This document shows, in pieces, positions 23,191-37,553 of a DNA stretch of 64,000 nucleotides. Every line of letters begins with the position of its first letter. Position 1 is the stretch's first letter. Position numbers and translations under genes: made by a program. The notes under the pieces are model-generated. The model saw nothing but the letters and a program-made list of their open reading frames with translations. It had not been told where the DNA came from and ran no database searches. The stretch lies in NCBI GenBank assembly GCA_963969495.1, contig OZ018326.1:153016306-153080305 (forward strand). Reading direction: 5' to 3'. The DNA comes from Ceratothoa steindachneri (Eukaryota > Arthropoda > Malacostraca > Isopoda > Cymothoidae).

Positions 23191-24619
23191 TATAGATAGA
23201 ATTTATTCATTTCATGTCTTATAGAATATTGGGATTAATAATGAGTAGGGCAAAACAGATATGATAAAGACACTGTCGTGTTATATGGCCGAGTATGTAC
23301 GTACGTTTGTTCCGTCCATAAATAACTCCGTTCCTTTTTTTCCTCTAAGAGTGCTATATTACTATTTATCTTTTATCTTTTGATTTTATTCTTTAACCAG
23401 GTAGGACTCGTAATATTATATATCTATTGCCATGTGCAGCGTTTCGAGGATTTAATTAAACCACTAGAGCAAAAATATACTTTTAATTACAAAAAAATGA
23501 AATATTATAAACCCTAAATCTACTAACGATATAATAAGAGGGTCTAAGTAAAAATTACTACTACCAATGAATACTACGCAATGGTTGACGCAAAGATTCA
23601 CTTTAGTACGGAATGTTAATTAAAGATCATAATTAAATGAGAATCCTTTTACCTTTAAACTAAGTGCGAGACGGGCATGGAATGACCTTGAACGAGAATC
23701 TCGTGAGGAGGGAAAGCGAGTGCGTCGCAGACGTGAGGTGAGAAGAGGGTGTCGCGGAGGTGAGGCTGAATCGGATGCACAGCTGTCTTCGAGGTGAGTG
23801 AAGAGGGGTGCTTGGCGATGTATCTTGACTTGACGATATATGCGAAGGGACAGTGGATATATGATTATTCTAATCCTCGGGTTACACTTGTGAGGCTTCT
23901 CGATGATGAGAGTTGACCAAGAGGTGAATCCTTTCTCCAGTGGGACTTCACTTTGGTATTTCTCAATGGTGAGGGATATCTTTGGTTTTATTCGAAAAAT
24001 GAGATAAGGGTTTCTCTGAGGAGAGGGGTATGAAATAAATTCTCTATACCGATGGTCTATTCTTCGATGTGACCAAAAGGAACAGCCTCGGGATGAAAAC
24101 TCCCGCTCGGTTCCACTTTTTTCTTCTTCGCCTTAATGGCCCGACTGACGCCGGTACTCGTCTTCTCTCGATTGCTAACTCGATTCTCCTTCTTTTCTCC
24201 AGATCGAAGTATATATACCTCAATTATCCCCTAGGGGGAGAGGAGGGGAGGGGAGATGAGTGCCTACCTTTAAGCCTCTCTCCTAGGGCATCACTTTTCA
24301 ATGTTGTGACCCTTAGCCCTTCTGGTCTCTTCTGGTTTACGTTGGAATACGGGAAATTTCGTCTATTTGGCGAAACTAGAACTAAACAATAGATGGGAAC
24401 AGTGAGCCTGTTCCTAGGTTTGTATTCGAAAGGCTATACCACCCTACTTTGTTTATACTAACGGGCTACGAAATCTGCTGATCCAAAGGTTTCCTTGCGA
24501 GTAATATCGAGGATTGCTGTGCCCGACTGATTAACGTACTCAAATTACTATTGTACCAGAGTTGTGCTAGTCGGCGAGAGTGCGATCGGTTTCTTTTTCA
24601 TATCTCTCCGTGGAGATAC
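23191..24619. other. Unassigned 1.4-kb region, GC-richer 3' part
   Basis: The first 450 bases are AT-rich. From about 23660 the composition changes and G-rich phrases such as GAGGTGAG recur (near 23737, 23757, 23790). A TATA-like GTATATATACC lies near 24208 and a small hairpin (GGAACAG...CTGTTCC) at 24397-24414. The frame 24069-24392 has no recognised motif. It might be an LTR-like or regulatory part of an unknown element, but I could not find matching ends or a target duplication. Confidence 0.35.
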
Positions 24620-25530
24620 AGCCTATATTTACGTTTAGATGGTTCTAAGGTAGGCTCCCTCTGTGTTAGGCGAGGGATCTGGGAGACCCAAAGGATTTTC
24701 GCGAAACCCATGGTCGACAATCTGACGCTATCAGAATGACGGGATTTGTCACTGAAATTCAGGAGATCATCAACAATGATCCCGAAAAGTCGATGCAGGC
24801 CATTACAAGTGTGGATGAAGAGTTCATCAGACTGGTGCTCCTTTTCATACAAGATGAGGAAGGGATAATTTATGTCCATGGCGATCATGGAAAAGCGACT
24901 CAAACACACCAAAAAGCTGATCAAATTGAAACACACATTGCAGCCGGACATGATGTACATCTTCTCTGACTCTGACGAAAAGAATTTTTACCAAGATCAG
25001 AAGATCAACTCCCAGAGCAATAGGTGTCTCGTTGTCGCACCCAAAGACGTACCCAGAGTCATGCAGAGGAAATTTCCAGGGACACTCATCGAATTAGATT
25101 TCGTCAGCAGTGAAGGTGGCGTTATGTCACCCCATTTCTTTCCTGGGGGCCTCCGTTGGTACACCGACGGCTACTTCCATGTTATGAGCAAGGTGGTGAA
25201 TTACTGGATCGACCGGGTTGCTGCAGGGAGATCTTACGTGTGGCAGCAAGAATTTGCCCGCTGCCACACTTGCCGGAAGACCCAAGCCTGGCTATCGGTG
25301 AATTTCTTCGATCAAACAGTACCTGACATTTAGCCTCCCAACTCGCCGGGGCACAAAACCTTCGACTTCTTTGTGTGGGCCGTGGTGGAACGAAAAAACA
25401 ACAAATCCAACTGCAACACGAAGGACGAGCTGAAAACTAGGATTACCAGGGCCTTCGGGAGCCTAAAGCGTGAGATAGTAACGAAGGCCCGTGGTTGCGT
25501 GGAGGCTGTAATCGGGTTACAGGCGTGCTA
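24620..25530 (+). pseudogene. Tc1/mariner transposase relic
   Basis: Blocks from all parts of the catalytic domain are visible. EIQEIINNDPEKSMQAI (about 24760-24810) is the linker after the first helix-turn-helix. MMYIFSDSDEKNF with DQKINSQSNR (about 24950-25020) is the first catalytic region (FSDEKNF plus an inserted SD pair). FPGTLIELDFVSSEGGVMSP and HFFPGGLRW follow. WQQEFARCHT replaces QQDSAPSHT, losing the second catalytic Asp. The third region (about 25330-25400) reads PPNSPGHKTFDFFVWAVVER after an in-frame TAG. The copy belongs to the family seen at 12826 and is inactive. Confidence 0.8.
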
Positions 25531-25847
25531 ATCGAGTGCGATCGATAGAACATGTCATGAAAGCAAACTGACACTTATTTGACGAATATATCACAAAGAA
25601 TAAAAACTTCTATTATTTTCTGAGGGAGCCATCATGCGAACGAATACCGTTCGTACTTTGTATATGCATTAGCTTAATGTTAATGGAGTTAGAGAAAAGT
25701 AATAGAGGAAAATTGTGCATATTTCGAATTCATTTTACGCTAATAATAATATCATTAAAATAGCATTTAAATATGAGAATACAACAAAAAAAATCATTAA
25801 GCATATTTATTATGAAAAAACAAAGACAAAAAACACGACTCCGCAGT
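25531..25847. other. Unassigned AT-rich spacer
   Basis: No open frame with known motifs. It may include the missing RT side of the PLE relic that becomes readable at about 25848, but nothing can be aligned by eye. Confidence 0.35.
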
Positions 25848-28116
<2,269 letters not shown>

Positions 28117-28599
28117 AGAGGTAGAATAGGAGAAACCACAAGTGGTACAAGGTTCTTTATTACTGACGTTTCGCTCCTTTAGAGCTTGTTTAGAGTAAGG
28201 TTCTTAATGTGTATGAAGGTAGAATTTAACGGCAGATATGACAGTATAGTGTTGAAACTAGAAGTAAGGATTTCTTAGTGAGTAGGTGTGTGTGTAGTTT
28301 CCAGGTGACTGGATGGTCCTTTGCTTTCTTCTCTTTTCAGTTCCTATCCTCTTCCGACTCTTTTTCTCTAGACTAAATATTTGATATTAAATTTGATTTC
28401 ACCCTTTCTGTATAATTTCCACTTTCTTGTATAAATCGACTTTCTCTCTCTTATTAGTCTCAGGCTTACACAAACTTTGGGACTTGGTTCGTTCCTATAT
28501 TTTCCTTGCTACTACGGAATTGAAGTTTGATTTCAATTCTCTCTTAGTCTCAGTCTGGCCTCCCAACCGTTTCTCAGCTCTTCCTCATTCTTTCTCCAG

Positions 28600-31494
28600 T
28601 CTTCCATTGCAATCTCGTGTAACACTATATTGACCGGTTTCATTCTTACTTCTCTATGTAATTCCTCTTGCCTTCTCATGTGCATCCACTTAGTTCCTGT
28701 AATTCATCGGTGCCCTAGTTTTGTACCCTCTGAAGTTTAATCATGATGCTCTTCGTAGTACTATGTAGCGGAACAGCTGGGTACAGTAGAGTGGCTCTGA
28801 CTATTGCCATGTAGTGTTTCCTCTTGTGACTGGGCTACAGCCGTGAAAACCACCCGAGTTGCGCCAACTTCACATTTGCTATTCTTATCCTATCCACTGT
28901 ATGTGTTAAGTACCCGGTTTTACTTATTTTCAGACCCAATACTTTAGCTTCGTCCTTATATTTATATCTTTTACCCTCAACTCTAATGCTCTTTACCTTT
29001 CTCCTGTTGATGCTATCACTGCGAATTTGTCACTATTGGTCTTTATTTTCCATTTCCTCTCGTATCTACTTAATTTCAGGATCTCTTTTGCTGTATTCTT
29101 GACCGCCTTCCTTGCTGTTCTAGTTGAGGTCGCAATAATCTGGGTGGCCTCATCCGCGAACTGTACCTATGCTGTTTCTCGGCTAAGGGGAAAGGGTAGA
29201 TCATTGGTATAAATGGCGTAAAGGACTGGTGAGAGGCAGCTCCCCTGTGGGAGCCATATAGGAGGATTAAGGTAAAAGAGGGTGCCTCGACCAAGGACTG
29301 AGGTGGCGGAATCTTCATTTTTGGTGGACAAACTCACCAGGCCTCTTCTTCTCCGTCCTTCGAGGGGTCACCGGTCACAGAGTCTACCTCCTTGGGGGAG
29401 GAGCATTCCATAACCGGTGACAAGGCTTACTTCTTCGGCCATACTTAACGTTCAGGCTGGACTTTACGATGGATGGACGAGTGGAGGGAGTGACGCGAAT
29501 AATAGCAATATAGCAAGTAAGCTATACTGACGGATGACATTACTAAGTCTCTCTCTCTCTCTCTATCTTAGTCTATCTCCTTTGTAGGTGTTTAATATAT
29601 GTATATACGTCTCCCGTTTCCAAGAGGCGTGACCTTTTTCACTTGCCCTTGATGCGGGGCGGAGCCAAAGATCAGGAATGTTCGTTAGTTCCTTCGTTGG
29701 GCGGATCTACAAGAGTTATGTGCATCTAATAAACCTACATATTTTTCCACGTTTTGGGCTTATCCTGTATCAGAGAGATCGCTTTCTTTTCACAGTTCCA
29801 TAGAAATTTTAGCCAGTCAAGGCATACATTACCCTGTATTTGTTCAGCTTGTCCCTTTTATTTATCATTGAGATCGTCTCCATCTGGCAGCTCTTTCCTA
29901 GCGTGCGTATGTTTGTCTGTGGCCACGTGAGAGATTGGCGATTCGCTTTGCTCTATTCATATTTTCTTAATAAATATACAATTGTGATATATTATTTCTT
30001 TCTATCTTTCATTGGTTTACTATCTATTTCATGGTGTATTACTTCAATAATTCATGCGAGCATCCATATTTTCTAAATAAATATAAAATTGTGATATATT
30101 ATTTCTCTTTCTTTCATTAGTTAACTATCTATTTCATAGCGTATTAAATCATTAATTAATGCAAGTATCCATTTTCAGGACTTCATAGATTCACCAAGCG
30201 CCCATTTGTGGGTGTTCCTCGCTGGGCCTACCTATCCTGCAATTTGGGTGCCACAGCCCTATTTCCCTTGCAATTCGAGTGCCACAGCCCCTCCTTTGTA
30301 TTAAAGGTGCGGCCTTCATAGCATCCAAACAACATATAGGCCCTTCTGTCGCTAATGAAACGACATAACAGCCTGGTCATTTTCTCTCCAAGCTCCATCT
30401 TTACCAGTTTATATCTGAGACCATCCCTCCACACCTTGTCAAACTTCTGCTGCACGTCGCGCACCACTAGGTCAACCATCTTACCCTCACTCTTTGCTTT
30501 GGCCAGATTCTCTGTAATCAGCGCTAGAGGGCTATCTGCGTACCTTTCTTTCTCCTGAATCCGTACTGTTGAGGATTGAATTTACGGTTGGTCTCTAGAT
30601 GATCAATCATTCTGCTGCATACGATTTTTTCAAATACTTTTGCTATAAAATTGAGCAATGAGATGGGTCTGTACCCGTTGACTGTCGCTGTTGACTTGCC
30701 CGGATTTGGCACAAAACCATTTTGGCCACTTTCGGTCTGTCTGGGAAGTATCCGATGTTCCAGCATGCATGGAAAATTTCCAACATCCCCTCCAGTACGT
30801 TCTCTGGGAGCTGACTTATGCTCGCTCTCGTTAACCCTAATGCTTCTATTTGAAGGCCTGGACTACCATCCTTATTTCCTTCATCTTTATCTTTTCATCG
30901 TCTTCAATGTCATCCTCCTCCGCGTTATTACGAGGGAGCCTGTCGAACAAGTAGGTCTTGCCCAGATGCAGGTTCAGTTCTTCCATTATAATCATTGTTT
31001 CGTGTTCTGCGTCAAAATTCTCATTATCTTCAAGCATGATATTGAATACTTGACTGCAGTGATCCCTGAACAATTCCTCTATTTTCTCTACTTTCGTTAT
31101 GAACCCATTGCCTCTCTTAATCCTTAGCTTCCTCGGTGGTGGAGTACCCTGTAATCTTTTTGGCAGATTACCAGAATTGTCTCGGGTTACGTTCAATCTC
31201 TAGTCTATCAATCAAACCTTCCCATGACCTCTCTTTTTCTATTCTCATCAGATCGCTTACTTCTCTTTGGAGCTCACGATTCCTCCTGTATAGCTCAATA
31301 GTTGGCCCTATGCCTCTCGTCAATTGATTGATTGCGTCCAGTTCTAGCATCTTCGATCTTATTTCAGGTGACCACCTTGGAACCGGGAGTGTTATCATAG
31401 CCAACTCTGGTATGCTAACTTCCTCTGCTGACTTTATTCTAGACTCTAACCTTTCTATTTCCCAGTCAATATCTTCAACACCTTTGCTTTCCAT
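28600..31494 (-). pseudogene. Element C ORF2, linker and reverse transcriptase
   Basis: Readable motifs include SYRPISL-like GYRPISLLNFIAKVFEKIV (30690-30640), PQQYGFRRKKGTQIAL, VRDVQQKFDKVWRDGLRY (first catalytic Asp), then, beyond the inserted DNA, WLPQGSCLSPVLYAIYTND and VQFADEATQII (about 29148-29115). The catalytic FADD is FADE, a conservative but probably inactivating change. The thumb region gives KVLGLKISKTGYLTHTV and VRATLLYPAVPL (about 28780). Stops and shifts are frequent. It is a dead relative of element A. Confidence 0.8.
29274..30299. mobile_element. About 1-kb insertion within element C
   Basis: The RT reading of element C breaks at both ends of this block and resumes across it. 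ATTAAGGT (29266-29273) borders the left side and ATTAAAGGT (30300-30308) the right, which may be the target duplication with one change. Inside are a (CT)n run near 29550, a tandem pair of about 100 bases (29968-30175, with AATTGTGATATATTATTTCT in each) and a 33-base direct pair (GTGCCACAGCCC at about 30249 and 30280). No protein. A solo LTR or non-autonomous element is possible; the ends do not show clear TG...CA. Confidence 0.5.
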
Positions 31495-31499
31495 TACTG

Positions 31500-32140
31500 G
31501 CGGGCGGTAGTCTCTCAGCAGCCCATGGAATTTATCTCACTCCGACTTTGCATATTGTTTCCTGACCGGGCTTGGCACTTGGATTGGACTTAGTGCCAGG
31601 AATACTGTGATTGATTTGTGATCCGTTGGGAACACAAGACCCAGTTTGACAAACATGTTCCAGTGAAAGTTTCTACTGGTTAATACTATGTCCGGCTTTG
31701 TAGATTCTCCTTCCGTGACGTACGTGGGAAACTCCGACCAAGCTTGTACCACTATACCCCTATTTATTAATTTATCTAGGTTCTTCCCCATCCTGTTCTC
31801 TGAGGTATATCCTGAGTGCTTGGAGCGAGCATTCAGGTCGCCAAAGAAAATCACGGGAGTGTTCCTCCCGAATACCCTAAGGAAATTATGAAGGGGCAAA
31901 TAGTTTCTTCTTGGTGGTTGGTACCGCTCATTGTAACCACTGGTCCCGTCTGTGTGTCCAGTTCTATTGCTATATAGCACTCGTCCAATTCTTCCAATTC
32001 TCTATGCTCTATACCTTTCTTTACAGCAACTATTATACCATCGAACTTTTCATTCGAGTGACTTTTCATGCAGGTATAATAATGCTGCAGCTTCAACTCA
32101 TACTTCCCTATACTCACATATCACTACTACATCAGGGTCT
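31500..32140 (-). pseudogene. Element C ORF2, AP-like endonuclease domain
   Basis: Two overlapping minus-strand frames cover the domain. The first has DGIIVAVKKGIEHRELEELD and YIAIELDTQTGPVVT. After a shift the second gives VIFFGDLNARSKHSGYTS (the GDLNA motif), FPTYVTEGESTKPDIVLT and FPTDHKSITVFLALS (the SDH motif, here TDH). These are the main catalytic positions of the Jockey-type endonuclease. The first frame ends near 31851, so a frameshift around the PPRR segment separates the halves. Confidence 0.75.
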
Positions 32141-32499
32141 TCCTTAGCCAACACATTCCAGAAATGTTTTTTTCTTATCCTTTAATCCATTGAAGTTCAC
32201 TTTGACTATCTTGAGTTTATTAACTCTTTTATGCATAATTATTTACTTATTCACACTCTAAACTTCTTTCTTTATCCGTTCCTTAACTTTATGAAATTTT
32301 GTCCTCAAAAAGTAACATCTATCCTCTGTTACTTGTAGGTTCCCAATTAGTATAGATCTTTGGACTACATCCGTCGGATATTCGGATTGATGAGTTCATT
32401 TAAATCTACCATCTACTAACCCGTCTATGATATATACCATATTCAGATTTGGTGGGAATTCGTTCCCCATAGTGGTTTAAATCTGAACGTCTGCCTCTT

Positions 32500-33245
32500 C
32501 AAACGATGGTAATTCCGTGCTCGTCCTCTCGCTCTCGGTTTCCACTTTCTTTGCTACTATTTCCTTTTAAAAATCTCTTTAAGTCCCCTTTCTTATTATT
32601 ATTTACTTCACTTGCCCCTGCTTCTTCTATCCATTCTTCACTTTCTGACTCTAAAGTAGAGGCTTCTGAGTTTGAGTCCTTGCTCTTTTTCTGCCTTTTC
32701 TTCTTCTTATTCTTTTACCTCTTCTTCTGTTTCTTATTCTCTTCAACCACTGTACTTTCCTCTTTTTTTCTCAGGCTCCTCTTCGACCTCTTCCTTTCCG
32801 ACTATTTTTATTTTAAATATGTCCCTTGATGGAGGGTTTTCCTGGAACCACAGCTTCCCTTTTTTCAGTAAAGTGCTGTGTTCCCTCGAGAAACACCCCG
32901 GATTCCATATATTAGCCATATGAGCATACATTATCATGACTATAATGTCCATAGATTAGTTCTCATTCATGAGGTATGCCACATGACTCACCGACGGTGC
33001 TGGGAATGCCTGTGGGCCCGGGGATGCCTGGGGCCCCACTTTCGTTGCTCCTACGTACGACAAATTATATTTCCTTTTCTTCTCTGCCCTTACCATCTCT
33101 TTCTTCTTTAATATAATTTATCTCTTTCCTGGGCAACTAATGGTCATTGCTCCGTGAGGACCTTAACAGTTTGGGCATTTCTTTAACTCACCCCTACATT
33201 CTTTATACCCATGACCTACTAAATTGTATTCAGAGAATTTCTTTT
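32500..33245 (-). pseudogene. Element C gag C-terminal half with zinc knuckles
   Basis: From 33240 downward on the minus strand I read VGHGYKECRGELKKCPNC, then GPHGAMT.SCPGKR with a stop, the second and third zinc knuckles of a Jockey gag. Further on MIMYAHMANIWNPGCF and NPPSRDIFKIKIVGK (32950-32790) match the conserved segment that in element A reads ITHANVANAVKPGCY. A Lys/Glu-rich tail follows. Multiple frameshifts. The gag would bind element RNA. Confidence 0.7.
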
Positions 33246-33257
33246 CAGACTTGCAAG

Positions 33258-34000
33258 AAATGAACGAGGCCGCCGTTTTATACACGCATGGGACTGAACT
33301 TAACTCTGACCATAGTCCGAGCTCATCACTAATTCGTCAGTTTTCTGAAGATTCCGGGCCAGTGTTGGGGCAGTCCATGGCGACGAAGTTGTTCTTCTGC
33401 ATCTTTTCATGGTAAAGGAGGCAAATGAAAGGGTAAACCATTTGCTGGGCACGTTCCGACTTATGCTGAAGAAGCTGGAGTTGGTTTCCAAGTATTTTGA
33501 CGTAGCTATGAATACCGCTTCCAATTCCTTCCTCCTCCTTCAGTGTATTCGCCCTGCCCGAATGTACTGCTTGTGCTTCCTCACTCTTGTGTCCACGCCC
33601 CTGTGTTCGAGCAGGGCAGTTTAGCAACGCTCTCATTAAACACCTACAAAATGCCGACCACCGCATCAACTGGGGTGGGGGGCGACAAGAGTAGTCGCAT
33701 AAGCATCAAACAGAGGGAGGAGGAAGGCATTGGAAGCTGCATTCATAGCCACGTGAAAATGCTTGAACACCAATTCTGGCCTCTTCAACATAAGTCGGAA
33801 CGTGGCCGAGAAAGTAGTTATACCCTTTTCTTTGTCTCCTTTACCGTGAAAAGATGCAGAAGAACAACTTTGCGGCGAAGGAGTGCCCCAACACTGGCCC
33901 GGACTCTTAAGAAAACCGACAAATCAGCGACGAGCTAGGACTATGGTCAGAGTTAAGTTCAGTCTCATGCGTATATAGGACGGCAGTCCCGTTCATTTTT
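33258..34000. repeat. 743-bp hairpin (foldback) repeat
   Basis: AAATGAACGAGGCCGCC at the left end is inverted as GGCAGTCCCGTTCATTTTT at the right end. Arms of about 275-300 bases pair imperfectly throughout: for example GACTGAACTTAACTCTGACC (33290-33309) against GGTCAGAGTTAAGTTCAGTC (33944-33963). The central spacer is about 155 bases (33545-33698). Small open frames in the arms mirror each other and show no known domain. It lies exactly between the truncated 5' end of element C and element D. Confidence 0.75.
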
Positions 34001-34390
34001 TATCTTAGTGGAAATGGACTGAGCTTGCCGCTTGGATTGCTCTCTTATATAGTCGTTGTACGGTAAAGTCAATTCTTTTTTAAATTTGGACTGGATTTCA
34101 TTCGAATGAGGTTGATTGGATAAAGCTTTGTTGTGCGTGACTAGAAGTGGCTATTTTCTCCTTGACTGGCCTTGATGGAGGCTAGTTGAGGAAAAGGAAG
34201 AAAACCTCCTCTGCGCTGTCTGAAAGTAAAGTGGCCTTTTTTTCATTGTACATTTTTTCCACCTTCTCCATACCATTCTTCCTTATTTTAATAATGGATC
34301 CCTAAAACTACATACACACCCAGTTACACTCACTCACAGACTCGGATCGCCCCCTCAGCTTCCCTCCCAAATTACGCCCTTGGGTGAAAT
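34001..34390. other. Spacer or 5' region of element D
   Basis: No recognised coding content. The last 120 bases, rich in CA and C, directly precede the gag frame of D and may be its 5' UTR. Confidence 0.4.
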
Positions 34391-34399
34391 AGTGGAGAG

Positions 34400-35465
34400 A
34401 TGAGGGAGACGCGGCGTATTGCCCTGAGGACCTTGCCAGGCCGACAAAAACCGGACAGGAGCGAGGTCTTAGAGAGAATTTATGGCGAGCTCAATATTGC
34501 CCTCGTACGGCTAATTGATTTGCCAAATGGCTATCTGTGTGAGGGAGGAGGTAATCAAAGCCCTCTCCTCTCCGCGTACCTCAGACACCCTCCGAAAATT
34601 TTATCTCACACCTCAAACACCGCCACAAATACGCACACATAGAAGTGTTATCTGCCGACGCCTACACCCCTGGGTTGGAGGACACTCGATTGACCAGATC
34701 ACGGACGAGATTCTTCGGAATCATAAGTGAGCAAAAGTAGCCGAAATAATTAAATTCAAAGACTACACCCACGTTTTTAAAGTTGTCTCCACGGAAACCA
34801 TAATGGCAATTAAGGCAAAAGAAAACGGCCTTCTCCTCTTTAACGTTCGTATCTGCCCCGATCAGATTGAGCGTGAGGAGTTCGTTAACCTACAAATGCG
34901 CTTCAGGTGCTACAGTTATAAAGAACACACCACCGCCACTTGCCCCAACTCTACACTCACAGTTTGTTCTGTGTGCGCCGGCAAAGACCACTCCTGGCGA
35001 AAAGTAAAAGTTCGTTCCAGAAATGCAGCAATTGTGGTGGCCCACACACAACCATGGCAATGACCTGTCCAATAAAGAAGGAGCAAATACCGAAAACAAA
35101 GGACAAAGGCAGAGAGAAAGGCTAACGCCACCTACGCGAAGGTTTCCAAGGCAACTGTCGTGGAGAGTAGTGTTGTCACTGAACCTACGTACGTGCAAAT
35201 CAAAAACGAGAAATCGACAAAACAATGTGTTGCATTTTTTATGCACACATTGCTAACTTGACCAAGCCTTGCACCTTCACGAAAGAACTGAACACCATGC
35301 TCGTGGATAACGGCATGGAAAAAAATGTGGTTCTCAGAAACCTTCCGTTAAACGAGATTCTTCGAGTGAATCTCCAACCGCAGGCCGAGAAGAGCGGCCC
35401 AAAAGCGCCGGACACGAGTAATGCCCTTTCACGGGATCCTCGAGTGCAAGCTATGACTGCTCGAT
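34400..35465 (+). pseudogene. Element D gag (ORF1), frameshifted
   Basis: The start at 34400 gives RRIALRTLPGRQKPDRSEVL and LNIALVRLIDLPNGYL, aligned with element A's gag opening. After a shift come HRSVICRRLHPWVGGHSIDQ and IIKFKDYTHVFKVVS (the conserved pre-knuckle region). Zinc knuckles are CYSYKEHTTATC, CSVCAGKDHSW and, in the next frame, CSNCGGPHTTMAMTCP. Downstream frames give MHTLLTW.KPCTFTKELN, matching the HANVANAVKPGCYNQVLN segment of A. At least four frame changes and an in-frame stop near 34727. It is a dead RNA-binding protein gene. Confidence 0.75.
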
Positions 35466-35541
35466 AGAAGGCACAAACGGACTTACAGACACACCCAACT
35501 ACCACAAAAAAAGCACAGTCAAGCGGAAGGAAGCTGCTGCT

Positions 35542-35937
35542 GTGAGGCCTAAGAAGGTGGGGCATTTGCCCCGCCCCCCAAAGGCCTCGCAGTCACGTCG
35601 ACCGAGGAGGTCCTCGTCTTCAAAGAATCGGGCTTCCAGGCACATGTACTACTCGAGGATGTTAAACCTCAGAGTATATGCTGTCGAAGGGAACCAGTTT
35701 CATGACGACATAGGCCCAGAATATATTATGGATGGCCTTAAGGCCGGACAATACAAATGGGACTACAAGGCTGACATACCTGAAGATCTGGTAAAGCAGG
35801 CTCTCTTCGGCGACCTTGTACAATTCTCAACCGACGCTTACGTTGTTCTCACGGATGCAGAGTTCGGTATGAAGAGATCCGGCAAGGGGAAGACTCCTCC
35901 GTCCTCCCCCCAAGGAGCAAAGGTGGGCCGAAAATAA
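35542..35937 (+). CDS. Uncharacterised 131-codon frame downstream of element D gag
   Basis: The frame begins with a basic stretch (KASQSRRPRRSSSSKNRASR), then LRVYAVEGNQFHDDIGPEYI, GQYKWDYKADIPEDLVKQAL and TDAYVVLTDAEFGMKRSGKG. I recognise no domain. Its position, right after gag where the endonuclease should begin, and the lack of stops make it either the natural C-terminus of a shortened gag or sequence captured during the deletion. Element A and B gags do not show an obvious equivalent. Confidence 0.4.
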   Translation: MRPKKVGHLPRPPKASQSRRPRRSSSSKNRASRHMYYSRMLNLRVYAVEGNQFHDDIGPEYIMDGLKAGQYKWDYKADIPEDLVKQALFGDLVQFSTDAYVVLTDAEFGMKRSGKGKTPPSSPQGAKVGRK

Positions 35938-36454
35938 AATACTCCTTGCCATAACATCTACGCTACATCGCGAGCGTAGTATCCAAAGGTAGCCAAAATT
36001 TGAAGAAGACCTTACCCGAATGGTAACATTAACCCAAACATGTACTCGTCACTCTTACCGATTATGACAACCCAATTTACGACAACTTTCCACCGAGATT
36101 TGAGCTACCGTAGTAGCGAGTTTTACTAGTTACTACAAAGGCTTGAATGCCAACCAATTTCGACCCCCAAAACAACACAACACGAGACTAACATTGCCAG
36201 AGTTACCCTTTGACCAGGGATCTATTCACCCCTGCTCTTACGTGCTGTATATTTACTATACTATCTACTTTTGCTAGAGCTAGAGATACCCTTCCACCAG
36301 GGAAATATACCCTCTTCAAACATATATTAAACTTACTTTTACTATTCTTGTTACTCTGAGGAAGCTCCACAGGAGGAAAACGTCAATAATAAAATAACCT
36401 TGTACCACTTGTGGTTTCTTCTATTCTCACACTCTATTTGTTTTCAGCCCCCAT

Positions 36455-36623
<169 letters not shown>

Positions 36624-36895
36624 CCAGGCAATGACTTCGCTACTAAGATTAAAATTTAAAATCTAAAAAAGCAGCCATGGTTAAATTTTTATAAATTTTC
36701 TGAATTTCGCCAATTAGAATAATTTTTAAAAGGAACTCTAAACTAAATTTCCCCCTTTCAAAATATCACTTTGCTAAAATATAGTTATAGAAGAAGATAT
36801 ATAAAAATAAATTTTCTGAACTTCACCATTTGTAATTCTTTGGGTTTTAAAAATTTCCCAAAATTTCGATACTTATATTTATTTCTGAACTCATG
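36624..36895 (-). repeat. R repeat family, copy 4 (inverted)
   Basis: On the minus strand it ends in GCGAAGTCATTGCCTGG followed by TATA, and contains ACCATGGCTGCTTTTTTA and ATGGTGAAGTTCAGAAAATT. As in copy 2 its 3' end joins a (TA)n array. Its other side borders the mariner relic at 36896. Confidence 0.75.
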
Positions 36896-37553
36896 TGGAT
36901 TGTTTTTGTCCTAAATCCGACAATCTTGATTGTTCACAAAACCGTTCATCCAAAAATGGGCCTCGTTGCTGAAGATGATTTTCGGGGGGAAATTTGGAGC
37001 AACTTCCAACTGCTCTAGAGCCCAATCAGCGAACACAAGGCGTTTTCTATGGTCGTTTACCTTAAGTTCCTAGGTAATTTGGATTTTGTACGGGTGGAGA
37101 TCCAAGTCCCTACGCATAATTCGCCAAACTGAAGTCGCAGACAGGCCAAGTTCTTGTGAACGATGAGAAATTGACTGCCTCGGATTTCCCGTATACTCTC
37201 ATTTACGGCAACGATGTTTTAGGCCGCCCTAGCGTTTCAGAGAAGTACGCTTGTTGGCTGATTGTTGATCGACCCTTTTTTTTGCCTCGAATTTGGCCAC
37301 CAAGCGTCGAACAGTGGACTTGGCAGGACGATTGTAGCGAGGATAGAAATCAAGTAATGCGCGGAACGTTTGTCGAACGGAGCACTGATTTTGATAATAA
37401 CATTTGATGATTTCCACACGCTGTTCAATGGTATAACATTCCATCTTGACTTGCCAAGTACTACTGAACAGTTCACAGTGAGGTTGCCAGATGTCGTTTT
37501 AACAACATGGCCACTATCGCCTGACAAAGCTCGAGCGTCCTTGTTGAAAGACC

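Noticed and set aside
24205..24215. TATA-like GTATATATACC as a host promoter
   Set aside because: No downstream gene is recognised and TA-rich motifs are very common in this window.
33224..33938. Open frames in the hairpin (for example 33224-33415 and 33543-33938) as small genes
   Set aside because: They mirror each other on opposite arms and show no domain or codon signal.
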